Positions 7,913-15,334 of a DNA stretch of 18,676 nt are shown here, in pieces. Source of the DNA: JBARKJ01 sp049801375 (lineage in GTDB: Bacteria > Nitrospirota > JACRHJ01); the NCBI GenBank assembly GCA_049801375.1, contig JBARKJ010000076.1, forward strand, positions 1 through 18,676, read 5' to 3'. The notes under the pieces were generated by a model. That model saw nothing but the letters and a program-made list of their open reading frames with translations, searched no databases and was not told where the DNA came from. The translations under genes were made by a program, and so were the position numbers. Each line of letters begins with the position of its first letter. The stretch's first letter is position 1.

Positions 7913-9364
7913 ATGCATAACGGGCTTTCTAAAGTTTTGTTTTCCACGGTCGCCGTGGCGCTCGTCCTTTTTACATCAATACCTGCCGCATTCTCGCAGG
8001 AAAAAATAGTCCTTTCCCTGGACGACGCGATAAGGCTCGCGGTCAAGGTGAACGCCGAGATAAAAGAATCGGAGTTCGATGCCGAAGTTTACCGCGACAA
8101 GAAGGAGCAGGCCGACGCCTCCCGGTGGGCGACGGTCGATTTAACCGCGTACGGAAGCCTGTCCCCGCGCGCCAGGCTCCTTGACGGCAGAGACGGCAAC
8201 CCCGAGAGCACCACCAACATAAACAAGCCCTCATATGACGGCGTGTTCGGCAATGCCGACGTCGTCCTCATCCAGCCTATCTATACATTTGGGAAAATAC
8301 AATCCTACCGGGATGCCGCGGGCCACGCCGTGAAGGCGTACGAGGCCGGGGCGAGACTGAAGGCCACCGAAGTCGAATTGCAGGTGAAGGAGGCATACTA
8401 CGGCCTGCTCCTCGGGCGGGAACTGAAAGGCCTCCTTCAGGACATAAAAGAGCAGCTGGACAAGTCCACGGACAAGGTCCAGCGCCAGCTTAACGCGGGC
8501 GCGCCTAACGTGGACGAGGTGGACCTTTACAAACTCCAGACGTACCAGGGCGAACTGGAACAATATATGGCGTTGGCGGACCAGGGCATAAACAAGGCGT
8601 ACTTCGGCCTTCAGCTTCTGACCAACAATGTGGGCAAGGATATAGAAATAAAGGACCAGTTCCTGGAACCGGCCCAGGTAAATCTGGAGGACTACGATTT
8701 CTACCAGAAGATGGCGATGAAGGAACGCCTTGAGTTCCTCCAGTTGAAGGAAGGGCTGGCGGCGAAAAAGTCCCTGATAAAGGCGGAATATGCGGACTAC
8801 TTCCCGCAGATTTTCGTGGCCGGACTCTACTCCATCGCGGGGGCCACGAACAGGGACCATTTGAACAACCCCTACATCACGGACGAGTTCAACCATTCAT
8901 ACGGCGGCGCGGTGATAGGATTTAAATGGGGGCTGGACTTCGGCATCAGGAGCGGTCGGGTAGACGAGGCCAAGGCGGAATACATGAAGCTCCAGATGAA
9001 ACAGCTTTACGCCATGGGCGGGGTACCCTTCCAGGTGAAGGACGCATACCTTCAGCTTGTCGAGGCCGACAGTGAGATAAAGTCGCTTAACGGCGCGTAC
9101 ACGAAGTCGAAACAATGGGTAGTGGCGTCCCTTTCAAATTTCGACCTTGGCGTCGGCGAGGCCAGGGACATCGCAGACTCCGTTAGCGCCTACGGCAAGA
9201 TACGCGCCGATTATTTCCGTGCTATATTTAATCAACGGATGGCAATCGCGAACCTGGACCACGCGACAGGCAAGGACGCCTCTGATGTGCCATATACCGT
9301 GGATCAGAACCCGATGAAGTCAGTGGAGAAAATGGAGAAGGATATGGGAGGGGAACAGAAATGA
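7913..9364 (+). CDS. TolC-family outer-membrane channel protein
   Basis: The 483-residue product is an outer-membrane efflux protein: a trimeric beta-barrel with a periplasmic alpha-helical tunnel. A signal peptide (about residues 1-28, hydrophobic core FSTVAVALVLFTSI, cleavage after AFS) precedes two OEP repeats with long amphipathic helices; LSLDDAIRLAVKVNAEIKE opens the mature protein as in TolC. I chose ATG 7913 over the in-frame TTG 7892 because of AAGGGGGG (7900-7907) with 5 nt spacing and the clean signal peptide. A TolC homologue inside an mla operon is unusual: canonical Mla uses the outer-membrane lipoprotein MlaA. The end overlaps the mlaC start by ATGA, so the two are likely co-translated. 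Confidence 0.92.
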   Translation: MHNGLSKVLFSTVAVALVLFTSIPAAFSQEKIVLSLDDAIRLAVKVNAEIKESEFDAEVYRDKKEQADASRWATVDLTAYGSLSPRARLLDGRDGNPESTTNINKPSYDGVFGNADVVLIQPIYTFGKIQSYRDAAGHAVKAYEAGARLKATEVELQVKEAYYGLLLGRELKGLLQDIKEQLDKSTDKVQRQLNAGAPNVDEVDLYKLQTYQGELEQYMALADQGINKAYFGLQLLTNNVGKDIEIKDQFLEPAQVNLEDYDFYQKMAMKERLEFLQLKEGLAAKKSLIKAEYADYFPQIFVAGLYSIAGATNRDHLNNPYITDEFNHSYGGAVIGFKWGLDFGIRSGRVDEAKAEYMKLQMKQLYAMGGVPFQVKDAYLQLVEADSEIKSLNGAYTKSKQWVVASLSNFDLGVGEARDIADSVSAYGKIRADYFRAIFNQRMAIANLDHATGKDASDVPYTVDQNPMKSVEKMEKDMGGEQK

Positions 9365-9984
9365 AAATGAAAATTTATCTGGCGGTTTTATCTGCCATGT
9401 TTATAATGGCGTTTGCCGCAAGCGCGTTCGCCGGGGCGCCGACGGAGAGGGTGAAGAATGCGGCGGACAAGGTAATAGATATATTGAAAGACCCGAAGCT
9501 CAAAGGCCCCGCCCACGAAAAGCAGAGAAGGGCGAAAATAATGGCCACGGCCGAGACCGTCTTCGATTACAGGGAGATGGCGAAGCGTTCTCTGGCGACC
9601 TTCTGGCGTCAGCGGACTCCACAGGAACAGGACCAGTTCGTGAAACTCTTCTCCGACCTCCTGGAGCGTTCCTATATCAACAGGATTGAGGGATATACGA
9701 ACGAAAAGGTCCTCTATACGGGCGAAAAGATAAACGGCGATTACGCGACGGTGGATTCCAAGATAATCACGCAGCGGCACGAAGAGATCCCCGTCAATTA
9801 CCAGCTGACGATGAAGAACGGGCAATGGTGGGTGTACGATATCGTCATCGAGAACGTCTCGCTTGTGAACAACTACCGGATACAGTTCAACAAGATAATC
9901 CGGACGTCTTCGTACGCGGACCTGCTGAAGAAGTTGCAGAACAAGGAGGAATCCGAGAATTTAGCTGCCCCGGGCACGAAATAG
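9361..9984 (+). CDS. mlaC: Periplasmic MlaC/HpnM-family lipid-binding protein (Tgt2)
   Basis: The 207-residue protein has a Sec signal peptide (core IYLAVLSAMFIMAFAASAFA, cleavage before GAP) and one Tgt2/MlaC domain with FDYREMAKRSLATFWRQRTPQEQDQFVKLF-type sequence (about 67-100) and a C-terminal WWVYDIVIENVSLVNNYR segment (about 155-172). MlaC shuttles a lipid between the inner-membrane MlaFED complex and an outer-membrane partner. In hopanoid clusters the equivalent protein is named HpnM. Its place between a TolC-like gene and hopanoid genes supports a role in hopanoid or related lipid shuttling, but the ligand is inferred. Starting ATG 9361 overlaps the tolC-like stop. Confidence 0.9.
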   Translation: MKMKIYLAVLSAMFIMAFAASAFAGAPTERVKNAADKVIDILKDPKLKGPAHEKQRRAKIMATAETVFDYREMAKRSLATFWRQRTPQEQDQFVKLFSDLLERSYINRIEGYTNEKVLYTGEKINGDYATVDSKIITQRHEEIPVNYQLTMKNGQWWVYDIVIENVSLVNNYRIQFNKIIRTSSYADLLKKLQNKEESENLAAPGTK

Positions 9985-9989
9985 CCGGC

Positions 9990-10915
9990 ATGAAGCTCAT
10001 AATAATACAGCCCGCCACTGTATTCAAGGACGGGACTCCATACAAGACCCCTCGGCGCTGGATAATGGGCCTGGCGCTTCCGTATGTGGCGGCGCTTACC
10101 CCTGATTGGGTGGACGTCGAGCTTTTGGACGACCGCCTCTCGGAGATAAACTACGAAGGCGGCTACGACATGGTCGCCCTCTCCGTGGCCATCGCCAGTT
10201 CCTCCAGGGCATATTATATAGCGGACGAGTTCAGATACAGGTCGTGGACGACAACATCACGGGCAACCGCGAGTACGCTAGAGAGCTGTTCAAGGCGATG
10301 ATTCCTCTCAAGGTCAAATGGAGTTGCCTATGGACCATAAACACGTCGAGAGACGAGGAGCTTCTGGACCTTGCGGTCAAGGCCGGGGTCTATCACGTCA
10401 ACATCGGCATCGAGTCCATCTCCCAGAAAAGCCTGGGCTCAATAAACAAGAAGCAGAATACCGTGAGGGAATACACGGAGATGCTCCGGGCGCTTGAGAA
10501 GAGGAAAATATTCTACTCCCTGAACTTCCTCTTCGGGCTGGACGAGGACACGCCGGAGATATTCGCGGAGACGATGGACTTCCTCAGGCAGGTCAAGGCC
10601 CCCATGGCCTTCTTCAATACCGTTACCCCGCGCACAGGGACGGCGATGCGGCGGAAGCTCGAAGAAGAGGGGCGCGTCATAAACCCGATGGCGGACCGCT
10701 ACCCGGGGATGGAGTGCCTGTTCACGCCTAAGAACATGACGCCGAAGCAGGTCGAGGACGGCGTATGGAACTGCTTCGAAGAGTTCTATTCCCTGCCCGG
10801 CATTTTCAAGAGGTTTTTATCCCCGCCTAATTCGTACGTGTGGCAGGGGCTTCCCAGCAACCTGATATTCTGGTGGGCGGTAAGGCATAAGAAGGACCCG
10901 GTGGATTATTATTAG
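9990..10915 (+). pseudogene. B12-binding radical SAM gene with internal deletion and frameshift
   Basis: The N-terminal piece (9990 to about 10240, about 84 codons) matches the start of cobalamin-binding radical SAM proteins: a first beta strand MKLIIIQPATVFKDG, then WIMGLALPYVAALTP and DMVALSVAIASSSRAYYIADEFR. The reading frame then goes out of phase and ends at 10301. From about 10241 the sequence resumes in another frame at VVDDNITGNREYARELF, a motif that in these proteins follows the iron-sulfur site, and continues to 10915 (about 224 codons). The rest of the B12 domain and the CxxxCxxC cluster motif, roughly 150 residues by family comparison, are absent. As written it cannot encode an active radical SAM enzyme. 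The family substrate is unknown; its place before hpnH suggests hopanoid tailoring. The first ATG lies 5 nt after the mlaC stop. A real deletion and an assembly error are both possible. Confidence 0.85.
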
Positions 10916-10931
10916 CAGGAGGTAGTAATTA

Positions 10932-11930
10932 ATGCGTCACCCCGTGCAGTTGAACGTTTCGATGACGAAGTACATTGTCAAAAACAAAATCAAGGGAGTC
11001 AAAAAATTCCCGCTTGTGATGATGCTGGAACCGCTCCACCTGTGCAACCTCGCCTGCATTGGCTGCGGGCGGATAAGGGAGTATAAAGATACCCTCCAGG
11101 ACATGATGACCCTGAAGCAGTGCATAGACGCGTCAAAAGAATGCGGCGCGCCGGTGGTCTCCATCTGCGGCGGAGAGCCCCTGATATACCCGGAGATCGG
11201 GCCGCTCGTGAAAGAGCTGATAGCCATAAAAAGGCATGTCCAGTTCTGCACGAACGCGCTAAAGCTCTCTGAATCGCTTGACAAGTTTACGCCATCTCCG
11301 TACCTGACGTTTACAATCTCTATAGACGGCTTGGAAAAGACGCAGGAGATGACGCGGGGCCGCAAAGGTATATTCGATATCCAGACGAAGGCTATCTCCG
11401 ACGCCAAGGCCAGGGGCCATCGCCTGATTATAAATACCACGCTGTATAAAGAGACGGACGTAAATGAAATTGAGGAGCTGTTCAAAAGGCTCACAGCCCT
11501 CGGCGTGGACGGGTTCCTGGTCACGCCCGGCTTCTCCTACGACGCGGTGGAGAACGACATATTCCTGGCGCGCGAGGAGAGCTGGAAGAAGTTTCAACAA
11601 GTATTCAAAATGGGCGAAAAATACCGTTTCGTAAACACGCCGCTTTACATGAGGTTCCTGGCCGGAGAGCGGAACCTGAAATGCACCCCCTGGGGCAGCG
11701 TCACCGTGGGCCCCCAGGGCTGGAAGGGACCGTGCTATCTCATAACTGACCGTCATTACAAGACATTTCACGAGCTCATCGAGGATACGCAGTGGGATAA
11801 ATTCGTGGAGAGGAAAGACCCGCGCTGCCGCGACTGCATGATGCATTGCGGAGTCGAGCCGACTGCCGTGGAGGAAGTAGGGAAAAGTTTCAGGGACGTC
11901 GTGGAGCTTATCAAGTGGAACTTCACTTGA
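10932..11930 (+). CDS. hpnH: Adenosylhopane synthase, radical SAM protein HpnH
   Basis: HpnH uses S-adenosylmethionine to generate a 5'-deoxyadenosyl radical that adds to the side chain of diploptene, giving adenosylhopane, the first step to extended C35 hopanoids. The 332-residue product matches the family in length and sequence: N-terminal MRHPVQLNVSMTKYI, cluster motif C38-x3-C42-x2-C45 (CNLACIGC), GGEP (80-83), and a C-terminal cysteine-rich tail (CRDCMMHCGVEPT) that may bind a second cluster. Start ATG 10932 has a strong ribosome site AGGAGG (10917-10922), 9 nt away, just after the stop of the damaged radical SAM gene. The promoter of shc overlaps its stop codon. Confidence 0.95.
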   Translation: MRHPVQLNVSMTKYIVKNKIKGVKKFPLVMMLEPLHLCNLACIGCGRIREYKDTLQDMMTLKQCIDASKECGAPVVSICGGEPLIYPEIGPLVKELIAIKRHVQFCTNALKLSESLDKFTPSPYLTFTISIDGLEKTQEMTRGRKGIFDIQTKAISDAKARGHRLIINTTLYKETDVNEIEELFKRLTALGVDGFLVTPGFSYDAVENDIFLAREESWKKFQQVFKMGEKYRFVNTPLYMRFLAGERNLKCTPWGSVTVGPQGWKGPCYLITDRHYKTFHELIEDTQWDKFVERKDPRCRDCMMHCGVEPTAVEEVGKSFRDVVELIKWNFT

Positions 11931-11954
11931 CATAAGCATATCGATAAGTATAAT
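11927..11954 (+). promoter_or_regulatory. Consensus sigma-70 promoter for shc
   Basis: TTGACA (11927-11932) and TATAAT (11949-11954) are both perfect matches, separated by 16 bp. The -35 overlaps the hpnH stop codon (11928-11930). The expected start point is about 11961, giving shc a leader of roughly 70 nt. Confidence 0.75.
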
Positions 11955-11997
11955 TTGAACGGTTGTCCAGTTTCACGGACAAATTCAACTGTTTAAA
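11954..11997 (+). other. Leader hairpin at the start of the shc transcript
   Basis: TTTGAACGGTTG (11954-11965) pairs with CAACTGTTTAAA (11986-11997) over 12 positions including two G-U pairs; inside it TTGTCC (11963-11968) can instead pair with GGACAA (11977-11982). The stem begins at or just before the predicted transcription start. It has no following T-run, so it may be an operator or a 5' stabilising stem rather than a terminator. Confidence 0.45.
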
Positions 11998-12033
11998 AAA
12001 ATTGAAGAATTATCGTAAGGGAGGCACGTGGGC

Positions 12034-14067
12034 ATGGACGAGAAGATAGCCAAACCTTATCTGCAAGGGACCGGCGGCAGGATCTCTCAGACAGAGATCG
12101 AAGGCGCGGTAGATAAGGCTATGAGGTATCTCCTTGGCGTCCAGGACCCTGTCGAGGGGTTCTGGGTTGACCAGCTTGAGGCAGACGCCACCATCCCGGC
12201 TGAATACCTCATGTTCCGCCGCTTCCTTGGCCGCGTGGACGAGGCGAAGGAAGAGCGGATAGCCAATTACCTGAAGTCCATACAGATGGAGGACGGCGGC
12301 TGGTATATCTACCGCGGCGGCCCGTCCGACCTCTCCGCAACCATAAAGACGTATTTTGCGTTAAAGCTCGCGGGAGTCTCGCCTGACGAGCCGTTCATGG
12401 TGCGGGCGCGCGAGAACGTCCTGAAGCGCGGCGGATTGATCCGCGCGAACGTTTTCACGAAGATAACGCTGGCGATGTTCGGACAGTACCCATGGGACGG
12501 GATACCCTGCATGCCGGTGGAGATAATGCTCCTGCCGACCTGGTTTTATTTCAATATCTACGAAGTCTCCTACTGGTCCAGGACGGTCATGGTCCCGCTC
12601 CTTTTGATATTCGATAAGAAGCCGGTCTACCAGCTTCCGCCCGAGCTTGGCCTCTCCGAGTTGTTCCAGCAGGAAGACGACTGGGAGAAATGCAGGGAGA
12701 GAGACCCGCGCTTCGTCAAAGAGGAAAAGTTACTTACCTGGAAGAACATATTCATCACGGTGGACGGCTTCCTCAGGTTCTACGAGAAGCACGCCAACAA
12801 GGCGCTCCGGGCGAAAGGCTTCACGGAGGCGTATAAATGGATGGTGGAGCGGATGAAGGGCGAGGGCGGACTTGGCGGCATATACCCGGCGATGGCCAAT
12901 TCCGTGGTGGCGCTGAAGCTTATCGGCCACCCGGACGGCGACCCTCTGTTAGAGCAGGCGATTAAATCCATCGAGGACCTGGAGGTGGAACTGGAAGGCG
13001 GCGAGTCTATGTACCTCCAGCCCTGCGTCTCGCCGGTCTGGGACACGCCCATTGCCATGAACGCGCTTTTTGAGTCTGGCCTCCCGTCGGACCATGGTAG
13101 CTTCCGCCATGCGGCGGACTGGCTCTTCCGCAAGCAGACCTCCACCAGGGGGGACTGGAAGGTGAAGGTGCCGGACGCGGACCCGGGCGGCTGGTATTTC
13201 CAGTTCGAGAACGAGTTCTACCCCGATAACGACGACACGTCGATGGTGCTCCTTGCGCTCCTGAAGGTAAAGACCTTCGAGGAGGAAAAGAAGCTGCGCC
13301 GCATCACCGCCGCCTTCGAGTGGCTTGTAAAAATGCAGTGCAGCGACGGCGGCTGGGGCGCGTTCGACAAGGACAACAACAAGCTGATATTCAACTACAT
13401 CCCCTTCGCCGACCACGGCGCGCTCCTGGACCCGTCCACATCCGACCTTACCGGCCGGGCGCTTGAGATAATGGGCCTTATGGGGCTTGATCTCTCCTAC
13501 GGGCCCGCGAAGGCGGCGCACGATTTCGTCCTCAGGGAGCAGGAGCAGGATGGCTCGTGGTACGGGCGCTGGGGCGTGAACTATATCTACGGGACGTGGT
13601 CCGTACTGGCCGGCCTTAAGCTGGTCGGCGAAGACATGGACAAGGAATACATCCGCAAGGCCGTCAGGTGGCTTAAGAGCCGCCAGCACGAGGACGGCGG
13701 CTGGGGCGAGTCCTGCGACACGTATCGCGACCCGCACGCCGAAGACTGGCGCTCCACGGTCTCCCAGACCTCGTGGGCGTTGATAGGGCTTATTGCCGCG
13801 GGCGAGGCCGCCTCGCACGAAGTCAAGTGCGGGATAGAATATCTGCTTCGCACCCAGAACCGCTACGGGTACTGGGACGAGGAGGATTACACCGGGACGG
13901 GCTTTCCCAGGGTCTTCTACCTCCGCTACCACATGTACAGCAAGTATTTCCCGCTGTGGGCGCTCTCCTCGTACCACTCCATCGTTACCCGCGGACGCAC
14001 CCGGACGGAGGAAGTGCGCCTGGAAAACCGGCAGAAGGGGACGTACAGGAAAATATTCGGGAAATAA
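12034..14067 (+). CDS. shc: Squalene-hopene cyclase
   Basis: Shc is a membrane-bound class II triterpene cyclase that protonates squalene and folds it into hopene or hopanol. The product has 677 residues, normal for bacterial Shc. The catalytic acid motif DxDD reads DNDD at about 398-401, and several QW repeats are visible, including QMEDGGW, QCSDGGW, QEQDGSW, QHEDGGW and a terminal QNRYGYWDEEDYTGTGFP. The last motif and FYLRYHMY close the family's C-terminus. ATG 12034 is preferred over GTG 12028 because AGGGAGG (12018-12024) is 9 nt from the former and only 3 nt from the latter. No squalene synthesis genes (hpnCDE) are in the window. hpnG follows after 10 nt, so the pair should share the shc promoter. 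Confidence 0.97.
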   Translation: MDEKIAKPYLQGTGGRISQTEIEGAVDKAMRYLLGVQDPVEGFWVDQLEADATIPAEYLMFRRFLGRVDEAKEERIANYLKSIQMEDGGWYIYRGGPSDLSATIKTYFALKLAGVSPDEPFMVRARENVLKRGGLIRANVFTKITLAMFGQYPWDGIPCMPVEIMLLPTWFYFNIYEVSYWSRTVMVPLLLIFDKKPVYQLPPELGLSELFQQEDDWEKCRERDPRFVKEEKLLTWKNIFITVDGFLRFYEKHANKALRAKGFTEAYKWMVERMKGEGGLGGIYPAMANSVVALKLIGHPDGDPLLEQAIKSIEDLEVELEGGESMYLQPCVSPVWDTPIAMNALFESGLPSDHGSFRHAADWLFRKQTSTRGDWKVKVPDADPGGWYFQFENEFYPDNDDTSMVLLALLKVKTFEEEKKLRRITAAFEWLVKMQCSDGGWGAFDKDNNKLIFNYIPFADHGALLDPSTSDLTGRALEIMGLMGLDLSYGPAKAAHDFVLREQEQDGSWYGRWGVNYIYGTWSVLAGLKLVGEDMDKEYIRKAVRWLKSRQHEDGGWGESCDTYRDPHAEDWRSTVSQTSWALIGLIAAGEAASHEVKCGIEYLLRTQNRYGYWDEEDYTGTGFPRVFYLRYHMYSKYFPLWALSSYHSIVTRGRTRTEEVRLENRQKGTYRKIFGK

Positions 14068-14077
14068 CCCAGTAATT

Positions 14078-14779
14078 ATGTTAATCTTCGCCGGGGCTTT
14101 CCCTTTTGAAATTGCAGGTATCAGGAGGCGCGGTAATTTCCACCGGGCCGGGCACGGCTGTTTTGAAGGCGAGATAGGTGGAAGTCCGGCCGTCCTGGCC
14201 GTCTCCGGAATCGGCGAAGAACGGGCATATAAGACCGCCAAAGAAATCCTCGGCCGCTATCCCCACGCGCGCGCATACGTTTCGGTAGGGTTGTCCGCGT
14301 CCCTTGTCCCGGAGCTTTCTCCCGGAGACGTAATAGGGGCGGCGGAAATCGTTACCGGCGCCTCTCCTGAAAATACCCATCCGTGCGACCCCGGCCTCAT
14401 AGACGCCGTCTCAAAAATCAGATGCCGCACCGGGAAGTTCGTCGCGGCTTCCAAAACGGTAATCACCTCGTCCGAAAAAAAAGAAATAGCCAGGACGAGC
14501 GGGGCCATAGCGCTTGATATGGAGTCCGGCGGAGCGGCACGCGCGAGCGTGGAGGCCGGCGTCCCGTTTGTCTCCATCCGCGCGATATCCGACGGCCTGG
14601 ACGAGGACCTGCCGGTAGATTTCAACCTTTTCATGCACGAAGGAAAGATGCGTTGGGGGCGGTTTATAGTTTATTTTATGACGCATCCCGCCAAAATTCC
14701 GCCGCTGATGAGGTTAGGCAGAAACTCCAAGCTGGCCCGCGAGAGGCTAGGGGAGGCAATAAATCTTTTTTCTTCATAA
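14078..14779 (+). CDS. hpnG: Hopanoid nucleosidase HpnG (adenosylhopane adenine-lyase)
   Basis: HpnG belongs to the MTA/SAH nucleosidase-like phosphorylase superfamily and removes adenine from adenosylhopane to yield ribosylhopane, the precursor of bacteriohopanetetrol. The 233-residue product has the superfamily glycine-rich segment SGIGEERAYKTA, the strand YVSVGLSASL and the ribose/base site ALDMESGGAARASVEAGVPF, followed by VSIRAISDGLDEDLPVDFN, the characteristic HpnG end. ATG 14078 lies 10 nt after the shc stop; no strong ribosome site is visible, so coupling with shc is likely. The acidic DMES motif is intact. Confidence 0.9.
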   Translation: MLIFAGAFPFEIAGIRRRGNFHRAGHGCFEGEIGGSPAVLAVSGIGEERAYKTAKEILGRYPHARAYVSVGLSASLVPELSPGDVIGAAEIVTGASPENTHPCDPGLIDAVSKIRCRTGKFVAASKTVITSSEKKEIARTSGAIALDMESGGAARASVEAGVPFVSIRAISDGLDEDLPVDFNLFMHEGKMRWGRFIVYFMTHPAKIPPLMRLGRNSKLARERLGEAINLFSS

Positions 14780-14793
14780 TCCCTATCCTCACC

Positions 14794-14822
14794 TTGACCA
14801 AACCGCTCCGGAAAGGTATATT
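14794..14822 (+). promoter_or_regulatory. Sigma-70-type promoter of the small downstream gene
   Basis: TTGACC (14794-14799) and TATATT (14817-14822) are separated by 17 bp; each hexamer matches consensus at five of six positions. The expected start is about 14829, giving a leader of about 70-75 nt that contains the palindrome at 14861-14888. Confidence 0.6.
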
Positions 14823-14860
14823 TTTATTAAGAGCGAAACATTTAAACCGGGGGTTATTTG

Positions 14861-14888
14861 CCTACTTTCTTTCACAAAGAAAGGGAGG
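14861..14888. repeat. Short palindrome in the leader of the small gene
   Basis: CTTTCTTT (14865-14872) and AAAGAAAG (14876-14883) form an 8-bp stem with a 3-nt loop; flanking CCT and AGG (14861-14863, 14886-14888) can extend it. It resembles the larger palindrome at 5822-5851. Its right arm runs into AGGGAGG, so folding could hide a ribosome-binding site. Confidence 0.55.
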
Positions 14889-14904
14889 CGGAAGGGTGAG
14901 TGGC

Positions 14905-15180
14905 ATGCGGAAGATGTTCATATGCGAGCATCAAGTCATCCCGAATTTAAGCCGGGAGTTGCAGCAGGAAATACATTCTTCCGGCAGGGAAGGGGTTGAA
15001 GTGCTCTATTCCTTCTCGAACATAGACGAAAAGTGCATGTACTCGGTTATAAAAAGCCCGGACAGGCTCTCCATAGAGGCGTTCTTCAGCGAACTGCGCA
15101 TCCCGTGCGACAGCATAATGGAAGTGCAGGCTTTTTTTGAGGGCAAAGGATTGATAGACGACTGGAAACAGGCAGCTTAG
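14905..15180 (+). CDS. Small alpha/beta protein resembling DUF4242
   Basis: The product has about 91 residues and no signal peptide or membrane segment. The pattern VEVLYSFSNIDEKCMYSVIKSPDRLSIEAFF followed by IPCDSIMEVQAFFEG resembles DUF4242-type ferredoxin-like small proteins, whose biochemical role is not established. The match is by general pattern only. Two starts are possible: ATG 14905, with GGAAGGG (14890-14896) 8 nt upstream, or GTG 14896, with AGGGAGG (14882-14888) 7 nt upstream; the latter adds three residues. It has its own promoter and a strong terminator, so it appears to be a monocistronic unit after the hopanoid cluster. Two cysteines (in ICEH and EKCM) could be functional. 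Confidence 0.65.
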   Translation: MRKMFICEHQVIPNLSRELQQEIHSSGREGVEVLYSFSNIDEKCMYSVIKSPDRLSIEAFFSELRIPCDSIMEVQAFFEGKGLIDDWKQAA

Positions 15181-15183
15181 AAT

Positions 15184-15279
15184 TCCCCGGTCAGACGCGA
15201 ATCCCTTGGCATTTCACCTCCCTCCCCAAGTCAGGTGAAAGCTTTTAAGGATCAGCAGAACTGGCCGGGGATTTTTTTT
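15184..15279 (+). terminator. Nested intrinsic terminator
   Basis: TCCCCGGTCAG (15184-15194) pairs with CTGGCCGGGGA (15261-15271) over 11 bp with one G-U pair, followed by eight T residues (15272-15279). Inside the long loop a second stem pairs TTTCACCT (15212-15219) with AGGTGAAA (15233-15240). The T-run and GC-rich outer stem argue for termination after the small gene. Confidence 0.7.
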
Positions 15280-15334
15280 GCGTAAATTGTATTTTTTGTG
15301 GAAATCCCGTTTATTTTCATATATCGTTAATCCC

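Noticed and set aside
8231..8896. A 221-codon open frame on the minus strand opposite the tolC-like gene
   Set aside because: It is antisense to a clear OEP gene and has no recognisable domain or ribosome site.
10106..10228. A separate gene starting at 10106 that encodes the C-terminal radical SAM piece
   Set aside because: The residues before about 10235 in this frame are arginine/glycine-rich and off-frame to the recognisable N-terminal domain; the family sequence begins only at the junction.
12949..14241. A 430-codon open frame on the minus strand opposite shc and the start of hpnG
   Set aside because: It mirrors codon bias of the strongly supported shc gene, has arginine/proline/leucine-rich composition and matches no family I recognise.
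14653..14904. N-terminal extension of the small DUF4242-like protein
   Set aside because: It would overlap the end of hpnG and cross the predicted promoter and palindrome; the good ribosome sites are at 14882-14896.
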